Positions 1 to 8,322 are shown, counted from the first letter of the stretch. The stretch: 64,000 bases of DNA from Thiotrichaceae bacterium (GCA_016745055.1 JADGDF010000004.1:1-64000); one strand, 5' to 3'. Made by a program: numbers and translations. Notes: generated from the sequence alone by a model not told the origin.

Positions 1-786
1 GGCTAACATTCCTTTAATTTCGTCGTTCTCTTCCATTGAGATTCCTAATTTTCCTAAAACGTCTTCAAATGTACTAATTTCATCTATCATCCTTGCTTTT
101 AAAGCCTGCTCTGCATTAAGCACATCACCTTGTCCAAATTCATTTTGAACATGGGCAATACTTACACCACGAAAGCGGCTTAAATCTGCATGAAAAAATG
201 ATTCTAAGTGATCAATTTTTTCCTTAACGCCTTGCTTCCAATCTTTATCACCTGCGTTTAAATGCTTTTTTGGGGCATATTTAGAGGTAATAATAAGTTT
301 TTTGTTATCATTAACATAACTAGCATGTAATACACCCACGCTACCAATAAAAGCGGTTTTCCCTGCATATGACTTAGTTGTTGCGGACTGCAACCAATAA
401 CCCGCGCTTGCTGATAAGCTTGTAGCGTAAGAATAAATGGGCTTTGTTTGACGTGCCTGGTAAATCATATTGGCAAATTCAGCAACCCCACCTACCTCAC
501 CACCAGGGCTATCAACCTCAAAGAGTATTGACTTTACGCGCTTGTTCTTAACTGCTTGCTCTAACTCTTTGGCTAACATTTCTATGCTTGACCCAAAAAA
601 CAACGAATATAAAGATGTATGCTGAAAAATAACGCCACGAATGGGAATAACGGCAACACCACCCCTTATGGTAGTAAGCCAAGAATTATTAAGCGGCTTT
701 CCGAATTCCTTGCTGACTGCTAGTATCTTGCTCAGTGTCAGCAGGTGGCTTTCCTGAATTGCCCAATATTTGTTGGTCAAGTTCAT
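1..786 (-). CDS. S49 (SppA/ClpP-fold) head maturation protease, partial
   Basis: Partial: the 3' end lies outside the window; 262 residues are visible. Reading upstream of the portal stop gives an open frame to an ATG at 786, so it overlaps the portal 3' end by 98 bp. Visible marks of the S49 family are the segment EVDSPGGEVGG (residues 90-100), the SASAGYW motif whose second Ser (about 127) would be the nucleophile, and a Lys near residue 169 as candidate base. By analogy to lambda gpC this protease cleaves scaffold and head proteins during prohead maturation. Its place directly after portal is the lambda order B-C. Confidence 0.88.
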   Translation of the reverse strand, partial: MNLTNKYWAIQESHLLTLSKILAVSKEFGKPLNNSWLTTIRGGVAVIPIRGVIFQHTSLYSLFFGSSIEMLAKELEQAVKNKRVKSILFEVDSPGGEVGGVAEFANMIYQARQTKPIYSYATSLSASAGYWLQSATTKSYAGKTAFIGSVGVLHASYVNDNKKLIITSKYAPKKHLNAGDKDWKQGVKEKIDHLESFFHADLSRFRGVSIAHVQNEFGQGDVLNAEQALKARMIDEISTFEDVLGKLGISMEENDEIKGMLA

Positions 787-2110
787 ATTTTTTATCAAAT
801 TCTCTATCAGCGACAATTTGCATCATTGTCTGTTCTGGGTCGCGGTTTTCACTGCGTATAACTTCGGTGCGCGACATTAACTTGTTGTCAATAGCCATGA
901 CTTTCCAACCAATATCTTTGGTTGGGTCAATATTTTGCACAACGGGGGCGCTGTAAATTGCGTTGGTAATACTTGATAAGTCAACATCTTTAGGTATTTT
1001 AATTTGGCCGTATAGAATTACGACCTTTATCCACCTTTTATATATTTTTTCAACAAGACGAGCAGCATCCCTAGCTCTTGGATGAGTTATCATATGCGCA
1101 TCAATTGCCTTCATACGTTCTGAACTGTATGAGCCATCATAGTTTCGCGTGACAGCAGCCTCAGTAGCGCCCACACCTACAGAAATCATTTTAAAATTGT
1201 GATTAACGAATGCTTGCAACCCAGAGTTTGGGCGGCCGTTTGGGTTAACTATCTCAACAATTTCACCAGGCAATAAATTGTCAAAGAACATTCCTGGTTC
1301 AAAGAAGAAATCACGCGTATCTTCCTCTGGATTGTATTCTTGGCCGGTGCTGACAGGCATTTCTTTGTCACGTCGAATTTGCCCCATCAGTGCAGCCGCC
1401 ATTTTTGCTGCTGTTCTTTCAAACATTTCATAGTCATCAGTATCCATAATGCGTTTGATGACTGGATGAAAGATGCTAACCCCGCGCGTTTGACGTATAC
1501 GACGGGTAAGTTTTAGATGTAAAACTTCACTAGCAGGAACAAAGTAATAATCACGTTGCCAAGTTTCTGAAGGATGGTTTGCGTAAAAGTAATAACCTAG
1601 CGGCTTACCAAACGGGCTTTTTTTTACTCCTTGAATAACTCGATTATCAACATCGTCGAAATCTATGGGACAACATTCAGTTTCAATTAATTCCAAACTG
1701 AGAGGAGTATCAGATTCATGGTCAAAATCGTATCCTTCAATAAATCTAAGGAATATCTCTCCATCTCGATAATAGGTTCGGGCGGCTCGATTGAATATTT
1801 GAAAGCCGCTAAACTCTCCCGTCACTTCACAAGTGGCCAGCCATTTGTTAAACTCAATCTTAAGGCATTGATTTAGCTCAATATGCGGTGTGCCATTTTT
1901 GTTTTTTACAAGTGGTATCACACCATTATCAGAGGTCACAGTGCGTGTAACTAACCAATCCAGTAGACCAACAGAAGCATCGTGATTCTCTTCAAGCCAC
2001 CGTGCTTTTTGCACCAATGGCCATTGTGAAAATCGCACATTCTGATCAGGAGAGTATGAGTCGTAATAGCGTTTACGGGTTGTCTTATGTGTAAAAGCGC
2101 CCTCATACAT
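689..2110 (-). CDS. Portal protein, lambda gpB family
   Basis: 473 residues, the usual size for lambda-type portals (PF05136). The dodecameric portal sits at one capsid vertex, docks terminase and lets DNA in and out. Family features visible are the N-terminal region with RTYYRDGEIFLRFI (about 108-121), the central segment with PEEDTRDFFFEPGMF and LLPGE, and the conserved TRNYDGSYSSER (about 325-336). The gene lies between a gpW-like joiner and the S49 protease, as in lambda. The terminase genes are not adjacent but about 55 kb away. Confidence 0.9.
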   Translation of the reverse strand: MYEGAFTHKTTRKRYYDSYSPDQNVRFSQWPLVQKARWLEENHDASVGLLDWLVTRTVTSDNGVIPLVKNKNGTPHIELNQCLKIEFNKWLATCEVTGEFSGFQIFNRAARTYYRDGEIFLRFIEGYDFDHESDTPLSLELIETECCPIDFDDVDNRVIQGVKKSPFGKPLGYYFYANHPSETWQRDYYFVPASEVLHLKLTRRIRQTRGVSIFHPVIKRIMDTDDYEMFERTAAKMAAALMGQIRRDKEMPVSTGQEYNPEEDTRDFFFEPGMFFDNLLPGEIVEIVNPNGRPNSGLQAFVNHNFKMISVGVGATEAAVTRNYDGSYSSERMKAIDAHMITHPRARDAARLVEKIYKRWIKVVILYGQIKIPKDVDLSSITNAIYSAPVVQNIDPTKDIGWKVMAIDNKLMSRTEVIRSENRDPEQTMMQIVADREFDKKYELDQQILGNSGKPPADTEQDTSSQQGIRKAA

Positions 2111-2154
2111 CGCTTTAAAAGGCGATCCTGTCTTTGGATTGATAATTAAACCGT

Positions 2155-2544
2155 CTACCGCAGTCTACCTATTGAGTATTTTTTAGGGGCAGGACGACCA
2201 TTAATTTGTGATTCTAATCGTGCTAATTGATTTTCTAGGTTTAAAATTTCCTGGTTTACCTGGTGCAAATCGACGTGAGTCACTGATGTGGTTTGATTTG
2301 GCAAGCCAAGGGAGTAAGCCTGCCCTTGGGTTAAATTTGCCTTAGTCGTTTTCCACGCTTCTAATTCTTCTAATGTTTTAATATAATGGTGAAATAGCGA
2401 GATTTTTCTATCAAGTAATACAATGTTTTCAATTGTGACTTGATATGTCGTTTCATAGACAGTAACTTCACTACCGTTTTGCAACTCTGTGAGCGCACTT
2501 TGGTAAAGTGTTTTTAGGGATTCAGCGGTTTCTTTGGTAATCAT
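2155..2544 (-). CDS. gpW-like head-tail joining protein (putative)
   Basis: 129 residues. Two successive segments look alike: helix, short beta hairpin (SEVTVYETTYQVTIEN, then TTSVTHVDLHQVNQ), then a helix ending LEELEAWKT or LENQLARLESQI. The second matches my recollection of lambda gpW (hairpin followed by a helix ending in an A-E-L-E type heptad), a small protein that closes the head after packaging. Its place just before portal fits the lambda order W-B-C. It is about twice the length of gpW, possibly from an internal duplication. Assigned by pattern and position only. Confidence 0.5.
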   Translation of the reverse strand: MITKETAESLKTLYQSALTELQNGSEVTVYETTYQVTIENIVLLDRKISLFHHYIKTLEELEAWKTTKANLTQGQAYSLGLPNQTTSVTHVDLHQVNQEILNLENQLARLESQINGRPAPKKYSIGRLR

Positions 2545-2999
2545 AAAGAGTAAGCGATAAAAGAACCTTCTATCCGAGGCATGGATGCATAGAAGTTTAC
2601 AACCTGATTCCTGACGCTATATAATCTCTGACTATTAAACTCTTGACGATAATTTATTTCGTCTCTGTCTAATTCTTTTACCCCGTTTTCTAAATGGTCA
2701 GTTTTACAAAATATTTTATGTTGCCAACACTTTTTATATATCTCTCTTATTTGAAAGATAAGCTCTTTCTCAAATTTATCCTTTATCCATATCGTTTTTA
2801 GCGTATTTCTCTCAGGCTTACGTCCTGTTATTTGATAGATCATATGCTTTGTTTGTGTTGCATGATAATCAAAAAACTCGACAAGTGATGAAGCCTCTTT
2901 CTCAAGTGATTTACCACTATTTAATTCATCAAAGCTATAAACGTTAAGAATGCTTTCTTTTGCTAGCTGAAAAGCTAAGTCATAAAAATTGATCATCAA
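2541..2999 (-). CDS. Hypothetical protein, 152 aa
   Basis: Not recognised. Mostly helical and charged, with no clear membrane segment. It overlaps the next gene by four bases (ATGA type) and the previous one likewise, so the three genes at 2155-3364 are probably translationally coupled. The compact coupled arrangement between tail and head genes is the only clue to function. Confidence 0.7.
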   Translation of the reverse strand: MMINFYDLAFQLAKESILNVYSFDELNSGKSLEKEASSLVEFFDYHATQTKHMIYQITGRKPERNTLKTIWIKDKFEKELIFQIREIYKKCWQHKIFCKTDHLENGVKELDRDEINYRQEFNSQRLYSVRNQVVNFYASMPRIEGSFIAYSL

Positions 3000-3364
3000 T
3001 AATAACCCAGAGGTTTATCAGAAAAGACAGTATTTGCTATACCATGCAGCCCTAATTCTGATTTAATCAAAAAGCTAAAGTGATGACGAGCAATAAGAAA
3101 GTTCGGCCTGGACGCAAAAGTAATTTCTTTTAAACCACCTGCCCAATCTACATCCGGAACCCCTTCACCTAAAAAATCGGAAAAGAAATTCTTTTTTTCA
3201 ATTTCATCAAGAAGATAAATGGCATATTCTTCTATATCAGCATCGTCTTTTTCGTGAGATAAGTGGTTGTAACAACCTGACGCACATCGTAATATTCTTA
3301 GCCACGCTTTTATTTCATCTAGTGCAGCGTCATAAATATTCCATGAATCACTTTCTTCAATCAA
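2996..3364 (-). CDS. Hypothetical protein, 122 aa
   Basis: Not recognised. Acidic N-terminal half with DKDDADIEE-like composition (about 40-48), then a more hydrophobic C-terminal half. Its stop overlaps the start of the following gene at 2999. It is separated by only 20 bp from the RNA ligase upstream, so all probably share one transcript. Confidence 0.65.
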   Translation of the reverse strand: MIEESDSWNIYDAALDEIKAWLRILRCASGCYNHLSHEKDDADIEEYAIYLLDEIEKKNFFSDFLGEGVPDVDWAGGLKEITFASRPNFLIARHHFSFLIKSELGLHGIANTVFSDKPLGYY

Positions 3365-3384
3365 TATTGCCTCCAGATACTCAA

Positions 3385-4266
3385 CTAAAACAACTCAGGT
3401 TTTAATTCTTTCACTTTAGTGGTAACAAAATACTGCAATGTCTTGAAATTAATTGTTGGATTTTTCATCTTTTTGATGAAGTTCCACAGTTCCTCATTCA
3501 CCAAATCGTAATATACTGTCTGGAATAATCTACTAATAAACTTAGAACTCCATCCGCCTGCTTCATTCTGTATTTTTTGATACACTTTATTTACAAAGTG
3601 TTCAGTTATATACTGCTCACAAATAGCAATTTCTACCATTTCAATCGTTTTTTCGGGCTTAACACCTTTTGATGCTTTAAAATCAGAAGAAATAAACTTA
3701 GCCCAAACAGTGTTATTAAAACAATTATTAAAATTATAGTTTTTAACTACAATGCCTTCACCAGCACCATCAGTTAGCAAGAAATTATTCTTTTCCAAAC
3801 AGTCAAGCAATTGTTCATAACGTGGATTTTCCATTTGGCAAAGTAGGGGAATAGAGGGTATATCAAATTCATCTAGCAAAGGTTTGTAAGTGTCGTAAGA
3901 AAGGTACTGTTCCAAGTCATCATCAAAAACATCAAAAACATAGAACTTACGCCATGCGCTTTGCTCATAATTTCTGATCGTATGAGGTACCAACCATTCA
4001 CCATATAGTCTTAACTTTTTGTGTTTGTTAAAGAAACCTAAATATTTTTCATTATTTTTGATAAAAGAGAAGAAACCCACATTATCTTCCTCATTTGAAA
4101 GCTGACGATTTCTACTGCCAGCAGCAATAGTTGACTGTTCACTTAACCAAACAGAACCATTTGTACCATCAAGTTTAGGAAAAATGTAACAGGTGCCTTT
4201 TTCAATTCCTGTTACCTCGTCATTCCCCCATCTTTCAACATGCATGAATTTTCTAAAATTATCCAA
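3385..4266 (-). CDS. RNA ligase family nucleotidyltransferase
   Basis: 293 residues. Motifs of the covalent nucleotidyltransferase superfamily appear in order: motif I KLDGTNGSVW (Lys31 expected to take AMP), motif Ia AGSRNRQ (49-55), motif III LRLYGEWL (85-92), motif IV EGIVVKNY (170-177) and motif V WAKF (188-191). This is the pattern of the RNA_ligase family (PF09414, T4 Rnl2-like). Such phage ligases seal nicked RNA, classically to repair tRNAs cut by host defence nucleases. The tRNA genes in this window make that a reasonable role. The C-terminal 100 residues are helical and not recognised. Confidence 0.82.
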   Translation of the reverse strand: MDNFRKFMHVERWGNDEVTGIEKGTCYIFPKLDGTNGSVWLSEQSTIAAGSRNRQLSNEEDNVGFFSFIKNNEKYLGFFNKHKKLRLYGEWLVPHTIRNYEQSAWRKFYVFDVFDDDLEQYLSYDTYKPLLDEFDIPSIPLLCQMENPRYEQLLDCLEKNNFLLTDGAGEGIVVKNYNFNNCFNNTVWAKFISSDFKASKGVKPEKTIEMVEIAICEQYITEHFVNKVYQKIQNEAGGWSSKFISRLFQTVYYDLVNEELWNFIKKMKNPTINFKTLQYFVTTKVKELKPELF

Positions 4267-4983
4267 CTAATTAAACCCCTTTCCTAAATCATTTGAAATC
4301 GCTTGCATGGTTTGTTTAATTACCTCAACATGGAGAGCATCCAAATAATCAAAATGCAATTCAATTACCGCGAGAACGTTACCATTGGGTGCTAATAGTA
4401 TTTGGGTACAAATATGATTTACTTGTTTGTGTAAGTACCATTTTGATAACGTACTGTCTTTTGTGAAATTACGTCGTGGAACGCTTAAAAATGTTTCTGC
4501 ATACAAAGAATCGAATGGATAGGGGAGCCTTTCAATTTCAATACTTTGCAAATCACTCAATAGCTGACTCCCCTTACAGCACTCTGCAATAGCACTGAGT
4601 TTATATAGGCTTAATCCATCACTAGAATATTCACCGTTGTGTACACGATAAATAATGCAGCGCTGAACTTGAGTGGTTTCCAAAATCTGGTTAAACAGTT
4701 TTTCTGCAACAACATTTGCAGTTCTGACTACTTTTAATTGCGCCCCTATATTTTGTTTCACAGTGGGCGTTATCTCTAAAATTTGAGCAATATGTGTGCG
4801 TAATTCAGGGTCGTTTTTAATTCTATTACGATTTAGATAAATATCGTTTCTAACTAAGAATTTTTTAAAACCATCACTGGTTAGTTTTTCATAAATTTGC
4901 TTTCTGTACTTAAACGCAATAAGAAAAAGAGCAAAAAATAGCCCGCCTTGCGAATAAACATTCCAAAAAATACCTAAATCCAT
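4267..4983 (-). CDS. Membrane-anchored protein with GAF-like C-terminal region
   Basis: 238 residues. One N-terminal membrane segment (GGLFFALFLIAFKY, about 13-26) precedes a basic stretch and a soluble domain. The motif RVHNGEYSSDGLSLYKLS (about 118-135) resembles an R-x-H-N-G motif I remember from uncharacterised membrane proteins of other phages, and the end (VLAVIELHF) resembles the last strands of a GAF-type sensor fold. The gene abuts the RNA ligase stop directly. Function unknown; it may act at the inner membrane. Confidence 0.6.
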   Translation of the reverse strand: MDLGIFWNVYSQGGLFFALFLIAFKYRKQIYEKLTSDGFKKFLVRNDIYLNRNRIKNDPELRTHIAQILEITPTVKQNIGAQLKVVRTANVVAEKLFNQILETTQVQRCIIYRVHNGEYSSDGLSLYKLSAIAECCKGSQLLSDLQSIEIERLPYPFDSLYAETFLSVPRRNFTKDSTLSKWYLHKQVNHICTQILLAPNGNVLAVIELHFDYLDALHVEVIKQTMQAISNDLGKGFN

Positions 4984-5981
4984 TACCCTGCATTCACCTC
5001 TGCACTAATTTTTGTTTTATAGCCACTTGAGTCAAACGTATGAGTCGCCTGTGTTATTATCCAAGGGGATAATGCGCATAATTCAGGTCTAAACATCACT
5101 AAAATCAAATCCATTTCTGCACGTACCTTTGGATCGCCTGGAATGCTTAGACTGCATTTTCCCGTACCACGACCTAGCTGCTTTAATTTATTAGCCGCTT
5201 TCATTTTTGCGTGGGCTTTAGTTATTTGTCTTTCTTTAACCTCAAAAAACGGCTCACTACCAACCGTCTCGTAAACGCGCCCGTCTATTGTTTCTCTATT
5301 TTCCCAATAGGTTTTTACACCTTTGTATTTGGGGCGGCTATCAATGTCAGAGCCGTTTAAAGTGGTTGCCACATAGCTACCGTATTGCAACATTTTTTGA
5401 CCACGATCTACCGTTACCACTCCGTTTGTCTTTTCACGGGGCTTAAATAGGATTTTTTTATCCTGCAATTTCGCATAACAATCGTGTTGTTCAGCTAACC
5501 TAGAAACAAAGTTAATATCACTTTCTTCTGTTTGGTCAAGGTGGGAATAACCTATACCCGCAACATCCCCATCAACCTCGGCGCTATAACCATTTCTTCC
5601 CGCAATTTGACCGATTACCCCACCTAAAGTAGGTTCATCGTAAAATTCGGTTCTGGGCTTTTTGATTTCATTGTTGTGCGTCATTAAGGCACGGGCGGTA
5701 AATGAAATCGTTGCACCTGAGTTTGTGTCATCGCATTTAACGCTATCAATTTCAAACGTCCCCATATTCATGAGAAACGTTTCTTTGTAGCCTAATTCAA
5801 CTTGAATAATTTGACCTTTAGGTGGCCATTCCAATGAGTAATCGCGATCACTTAATTTAATCGTGGTTTTGTCGGACTTAATACCCGCAGCATCATCCAC
5901 TGATACAGAGATTAGTCGTTTATTCGCGGCCTGACTTAACCCTGGTACTCTAACGATGGGTGTTAAGTTAGTAGTGGCCAT
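4983..5981 (-). CDS. D: Baseplate hub protein, P2 gpD (late control D) family
   Basis: 332 residues, normal for P2 gpD/T4 gp27-like hubs (PF05954). Typical features are the N-terminal beta domain with SDRDYSLEWPPKGQ, the YxETFLMNMGTFEIDSV strand pair, and the conserved QTEESDINFVSRLAEQHD (about 149-166). The hub sits under the spike and holds the tube to the baseplate. Its ATG overlaps the stop of the next gene by one base. In P2, D ends the F operon after U and X; the same order U-X-D is kept here with a methyltransferase inserted between X and D. Confidence 0.9.
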   Translation of the reverse strand: MATTNLTPIVRVPGLSQAANKRLISVSVDDAAGIKSDKTTIKLSDRDYSLEWPPKGQIIQVELGYKETFLMNMGTFEIDSVKCDDTNSGATISFTARALMTHNNEIKKPRTEFYDEPTLGGVIGQIAGRNGYSAEVDGDVAGIGYSHLDQTEESDINFVSRLAEQHDCYAKLQDKKILFKPREKTNGVVTVDRGQKMLQYGSYVATTLNGSDIDSRPKYKGVKTYWENRETIDGRVYETVGSEPFFEVKERQITKAHAKMKAANKLKQLGRGTGKCSLSIPGDPKVRAEMDLILVMFRPELCALSPWIITQATHTFDSSGYKTKISAEVNAG

Positions 5982-6255
5982 TCAGAATCAGCGCTTCCTC
6001 GCTGTGTTCGTTTTGACCGTTATTAATAATAATCGTTTCGTTTTGGATTGTGATGCCGGCTGGCCATTTTTTAGATAAGTCTTGTAACTGTTGAACCGTT
6101 TCAAAGTCCTTTTCAGGAAGCGGCTCTTTTTTTTGTAAATGCCAACAGCCTTCATTAATAAAACTAAAACCTAACTTCTCTAACTTTCTTAACTCTAAGT
6201 CATCATTGTCGTGATATAGCGTTTTTGTTGTTTCTAATCTAAATTCTGTGTTCAC
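5968..6255 (-). CDS. Hypothetical protein, 95 aa
   Basis: Not recognised. It overlaps the gpD start by 14 bp, suggesting translational coupling. A short central segment (EKLGFSFINEGCWHLQKK) looks like a small beta unit, and the C-terminus is polar. It stands where the inserted methyltransferase meets the tail operon. Confidence 0.55.
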   Translation of the reverse strand: MNTEFRLETTKTLYHDNDDLELRKLEKLGFSFINEGCWHLQKKEPLPEKDFETVQQLQDLSKKWPAGITIQNETIIINNGQNEHSEEALILNGHY

Positions 6256-6287
6256 GCTGCTAATAAATTTGGTTGTGCCTTGTCAAT

Positions 6288-6363
6288 TCACTCTTTTGCA
6301 ATATCAAAGTATTCTTTGTCTATTTCCATACCAATGAACTGTCTTTTAAAGTAAAAGTCCCGC
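6288..6363 (-). pseudogene. Fragment of an N4/N6 DNA methyltransferase C-terminus
   Basis: An open stretch of about 24 codons ends FYFKRQFIGMEIDKEYFDIAKE, then TGA. GRxFIGxEIxxEYFxIAxxR is the very common C-terminal segment of beta-class DNA methyltransferases, containing the end of the AdoMet-binding motif I region. There is no start codon and no upstream part, so this is a remnant left after a deletion or replacement, probably when the Dcm gene next to it arrived. Confidence 0.6.
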
Positions 6364-6368
6364 AAAGT

Positions 6369-7085
6369 CTAATTATTATGTAATGTTTTTATTGCTGATA
6401 AAATTTCATAAGCTACTTGCGGTACTATTGCATTACCTAGTGCTTTTAATCTATCTTTGTCCATTCTTGAGGGTATCCCATTAGCTCTTCCCCATCTTCT
6501 GGGGTAAGTAGTTTCCCGTGGATCGAATACCACGCGAAAGGAAGATTGCCTGTCCGAGTCAACCGTTCTTTTTTCCTTAATATCATCCCAAAACCTGTTA
6601 TTGCTGATGCTGTTAGCGTTGGCAATAATCCATATTCTATCTCTTCTGTGGGGAGCATCTTTGGCACAAGCTGGAATAACAAACGATTGCACGGCGTAAC
6701 CTTGGCTTTCCAAATCAGAACACACCTCTTTGAATCCCAATGTGATGTGCCCAATAACATTTTCACAAACAACCCAAGAGGGTTTTGCGGATTTAATAAT
6801 TTTAAGCATTTCCGGCCAGAGGTGACGGTTATCTTCTTTGCCTCTGCGCTTCCCTGCTGTACTAAACGGTTGACAAGGATATCCCCCTGTAATAAGGTCA
6901 ATACCTTTAAATCCTTTTCCATTTAAAAATTTTATATCCTCGTGTATTAGTATATTGGGGAAATTTTTATGTAATATTTTTTTTGCAAATTCATCAATTT
7001 CACAAAATGCTATTGTTTCTATTCCAGCCCACTTTGCTGCTAATGCAAAACCACCTATACCACTAAATAAATCTAAATGCTGCAT
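6369..7085 (-). CDS. DNA (cytosine-5) methyltransferase, small
   Basis: 238 residues, short for a C5-methyltransferase (usually above 300). Motif I DLFSGIGGF (5-13), catalytic motif IV GGYPCQPFS with Cys71, motif VI ENV (108-110), motif VIII-like HRRDRIWI (146-153) and motif X RLKALGNAIVP near the C-terminus are all present, so it is probably active. The target-recognition region is only about 60 residues. In the same DNA a second minus-strand frame (6446-6922) encodes a conserved Dcm-type segment ending MGYPQEWT. It likely protects phage DNA from host restriction. Confidence 0.87.
   Translation of the reverse strand: MQHLDLFSGIGGFALAAKWAGIETIAFCEIDEFAKKILHKNFPNILIHEDIKFLNGKGFKGIDLITGGYPCQPFSTAGKRRGKEDNRHLWPEMLKIIKSAKPSWVVCENVIGHITLGFKEVCSDLESQGYAVQSFVIPACAKDAPHRRDRIWIIANANSISNNRFWDDIKEKRTVDSDRQSSFRVVFDPRETTYPRRWGRANGIPSRMDKDRLKALGNAIVPQVAYEILSAIKTLHNN
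6446..6922 (-). CDS. Overlapping frame inside dcm with Dcm-type C-terminal motifs
   Basis: 158 codons open, wholly inside the dcm gene but in another frame of the same strand. Its C-terminal half has IWKAKVTPCNRLLFQL, then LLPTLTASA, then EELMGYPQEWTKID. I recognise the pattern (LWK-K-TP-N-R, L-PTPTAS, LMG-P-WT) from the target-recognition end of many phage and bacterial Dcm proteins. Whether it is translated, fused by frameshift to the main frame, or a fossil of the ancestral reading frame cannot be told from sequence alone. Confidence 0.4.
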   Translation of the reverse strand: MEKDLKVLTLLQGDILVNRLVQQGSAEAKKITVTSGRKCLKLLNPQNPLGLFVKMLLGTSHWDSKRCVLIWKAKVTPCNRLLFQLVPKMLPTEEIEYGLLPTLTASAITGFGMILRKKERLTRTGNLPFAWYSIHGKLLTPEDGEELMGYPQEWTKID

Positions 7086-7106
7086 TTATTAAATTCTAAA
7101 ATCAAA

Positions 7107-7340
7107 TCAATCATCAAACAACTTGACCTTTCTCTCTTTAACAGGAATCAAAAACTCATTAGGAAGATCAGGTAAAAATATTTTCACACCTGCCTCATAA
7201 TGTGCCCCTAATTCTGCTAATCCTTGATTATAATCATGCGTCAATACATAATCTAAAGCGTCATGCGTATACGTGGGATAAAAACGATGACAAATTGCAT
7301 CTAAAACATCATCATCCTGTGTGGTATACCAACTCGCCAT
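7107..7340 (-). CDS. X: Tail protein X, P2 gpX family
   Basis: 77 residues, the expected size for gpX (PF05489), a small LysM-like tail protein. The motif DDVLDAICHRFYP (9-21) and the end GVKIFLPDLP are family features. It overlaps gpU by one base and precedes the inserted dcm, giving U-X-(dcm)-D. It is needed for tail completion in P2, probably at the hub or baseplate. Confidence 0.88.
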   Translation of the reverse strand: MASWYTTQDDDVLDAICHRFYPTYTHDALDYVLTHDYNQGLAELGAHYEAGVKIFLPDLPNEFLIPVKERKVKLFDD

Positions 7341-7729
7341 TATGCGTATTTTTCCAGCGTAATTGTAAAAGTAACAACCTGGGCACGACCGTCATCCATA
7401 AGTCGAGTATGACCATCACTAATATCAAGGCATAAATATTTGCCCAAATTCTTGCCATAACCTGTCACCAGCGCATAAGGAATCATTTCATCAGCCTTGG
7501 CCCGCAATTGGTCAAGGGCATTCATATTGCCACCTAGCACAGGGTAATATTTTCCTGCAAGTGTGATTTTATGGACGCCTTTACCAATCGCTTGCTGAGA
7601 CTCTGGATTGCCAAGTAACTTATGATTCCCGTATCTATAATTCGTTTTCTTATTTATCTTCTCAGCTGAGATTTCATAAGCACTAAACTTAATCCCTGCA
7701 TACACATATTGCGTGTCAACTTTAGCCAT
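7340..7729 (-). CDS. U: Tail protein U, P2 gpU family
   Basis: 129 residues, matching P2 gpU (PF06995). Family traits seen are SAYEISAEKINKKTNYRY and GKGVHKITLAGKYYP followed by ALDQLRAKAD. gpU is a tail component tied to the hub and tape measure. Its start faces the plus-strand gene W across a 158-bp spacer that holds a perfect palindrome, so the two tail operons are transcribed divergently. Confidence 0.88.
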   Translation of the reverse strand: MAKVDTQYVYAGIKFSAYEISAEKINKKTNYRYGNHKLLGNPESQQAIGKGVHKITLAGKYYPVLGGNMNALDQLRAKADEMIPYALVTGYGKNLGKYLCLDISDGHTRLMDDGRAQVVTFTITLEKYA

Positions 7730-7830
7730 TTATGCGCTTACATAAACTATTGCACTCAGTTTCATAATTATTATTTGTTCTTGTTAAGGTAAATCTATTT
7801 ATTTTCTATTTTAAAATAAAACTAAAACGG

Positions 7831-7856
7831 TTTTGTGGGCAAATTTGCCCACAAAA
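7831..7856. promoter_or_regulatory. 26-bp perfect palindrome between divergent tail operons
   Basis: Half-site TTTTGTGGGCAAA is followed immediately by its exact reverse complement. It lies in the 158-bp gap between the divergent starts of U (7729) and W (7888) in otherwise AT-rich DNA. A palindrome with no loop in a divergent promoter region suggests a binding site for a dimeric regulator such as a late activator. The A/T flanks would also allow a terminator hairpin, but no gene ends here. Confidence 0.5.
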
Positions 7857-7887
7857 AAATAATTACAATGTTTTAAAATAGTGAGAA

Positions 7888-8313
7888 ATGAAAGGTATGA
7901 ATAGAGTAACAAGTCAATGGATTGAAGGTAACAATCACTTAGAACAATCATTAGAAGATATTGTTACTACACCCAAAGGCACAAGAGTTCTAGCAAGAAA
8001 TTATGGCATTGATACAGAATTAGTTGACCGTCCTATGGACTATCAGTCACTAGGCGGTTGGACATATGCAACCGTTGAGGCATTAGAAAACTCAAACGAG
8101 CCAAGGGTTGAATTAGATAAAATTCAATTAAACATGGTCAGCAAGAATGGTGAATTGGGATTTACAATGCATTTAAACGAAAACCAGACACCAGACTTAA
8201 AAGGCGTTATTCAAGAAGAATTTAAAAAAGGCGGAATTAAGTATAACTTGCCAGAGCCCGTAACAAAGCCTTTATCTGTTGAACAAGTTGATGTGAGTGT
8301 ATTGGTTACATAA
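7888..8313 (+). CDS. W: Baseplate wedge protein, P2 gpW / T4 gp25 family
   Basis: 141 residues. The lysozyme-like gp25 fold signature EQSLEDIVTTPKGTRVLARNYG (about 18-39) is clear. The protein forms part of the baseplate wedge that triggers sheath contraction. A second ATG three codons in (7897) has AAAGGT just before it and may be the true start. It is the first gene of the plus-strand tail operon and is followed by J after 9 bp, as in P2 (W-J-I). Confidence 0.88.
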   Translation: MKGMNRVTSQWIEGNNHLEQSLEDIVTTPKGTRVLARNYGIDTELVDRPMDYQSLGGWTYATVEALENSNEPRVELDKIQLNMVSKNGELGFTMHLNENQTPDLKGVIQEEFKKGGIKYNLPEPVTKPLSVEQVDVSVLVT

Positions 8314-8322
8314 AAATAATAA

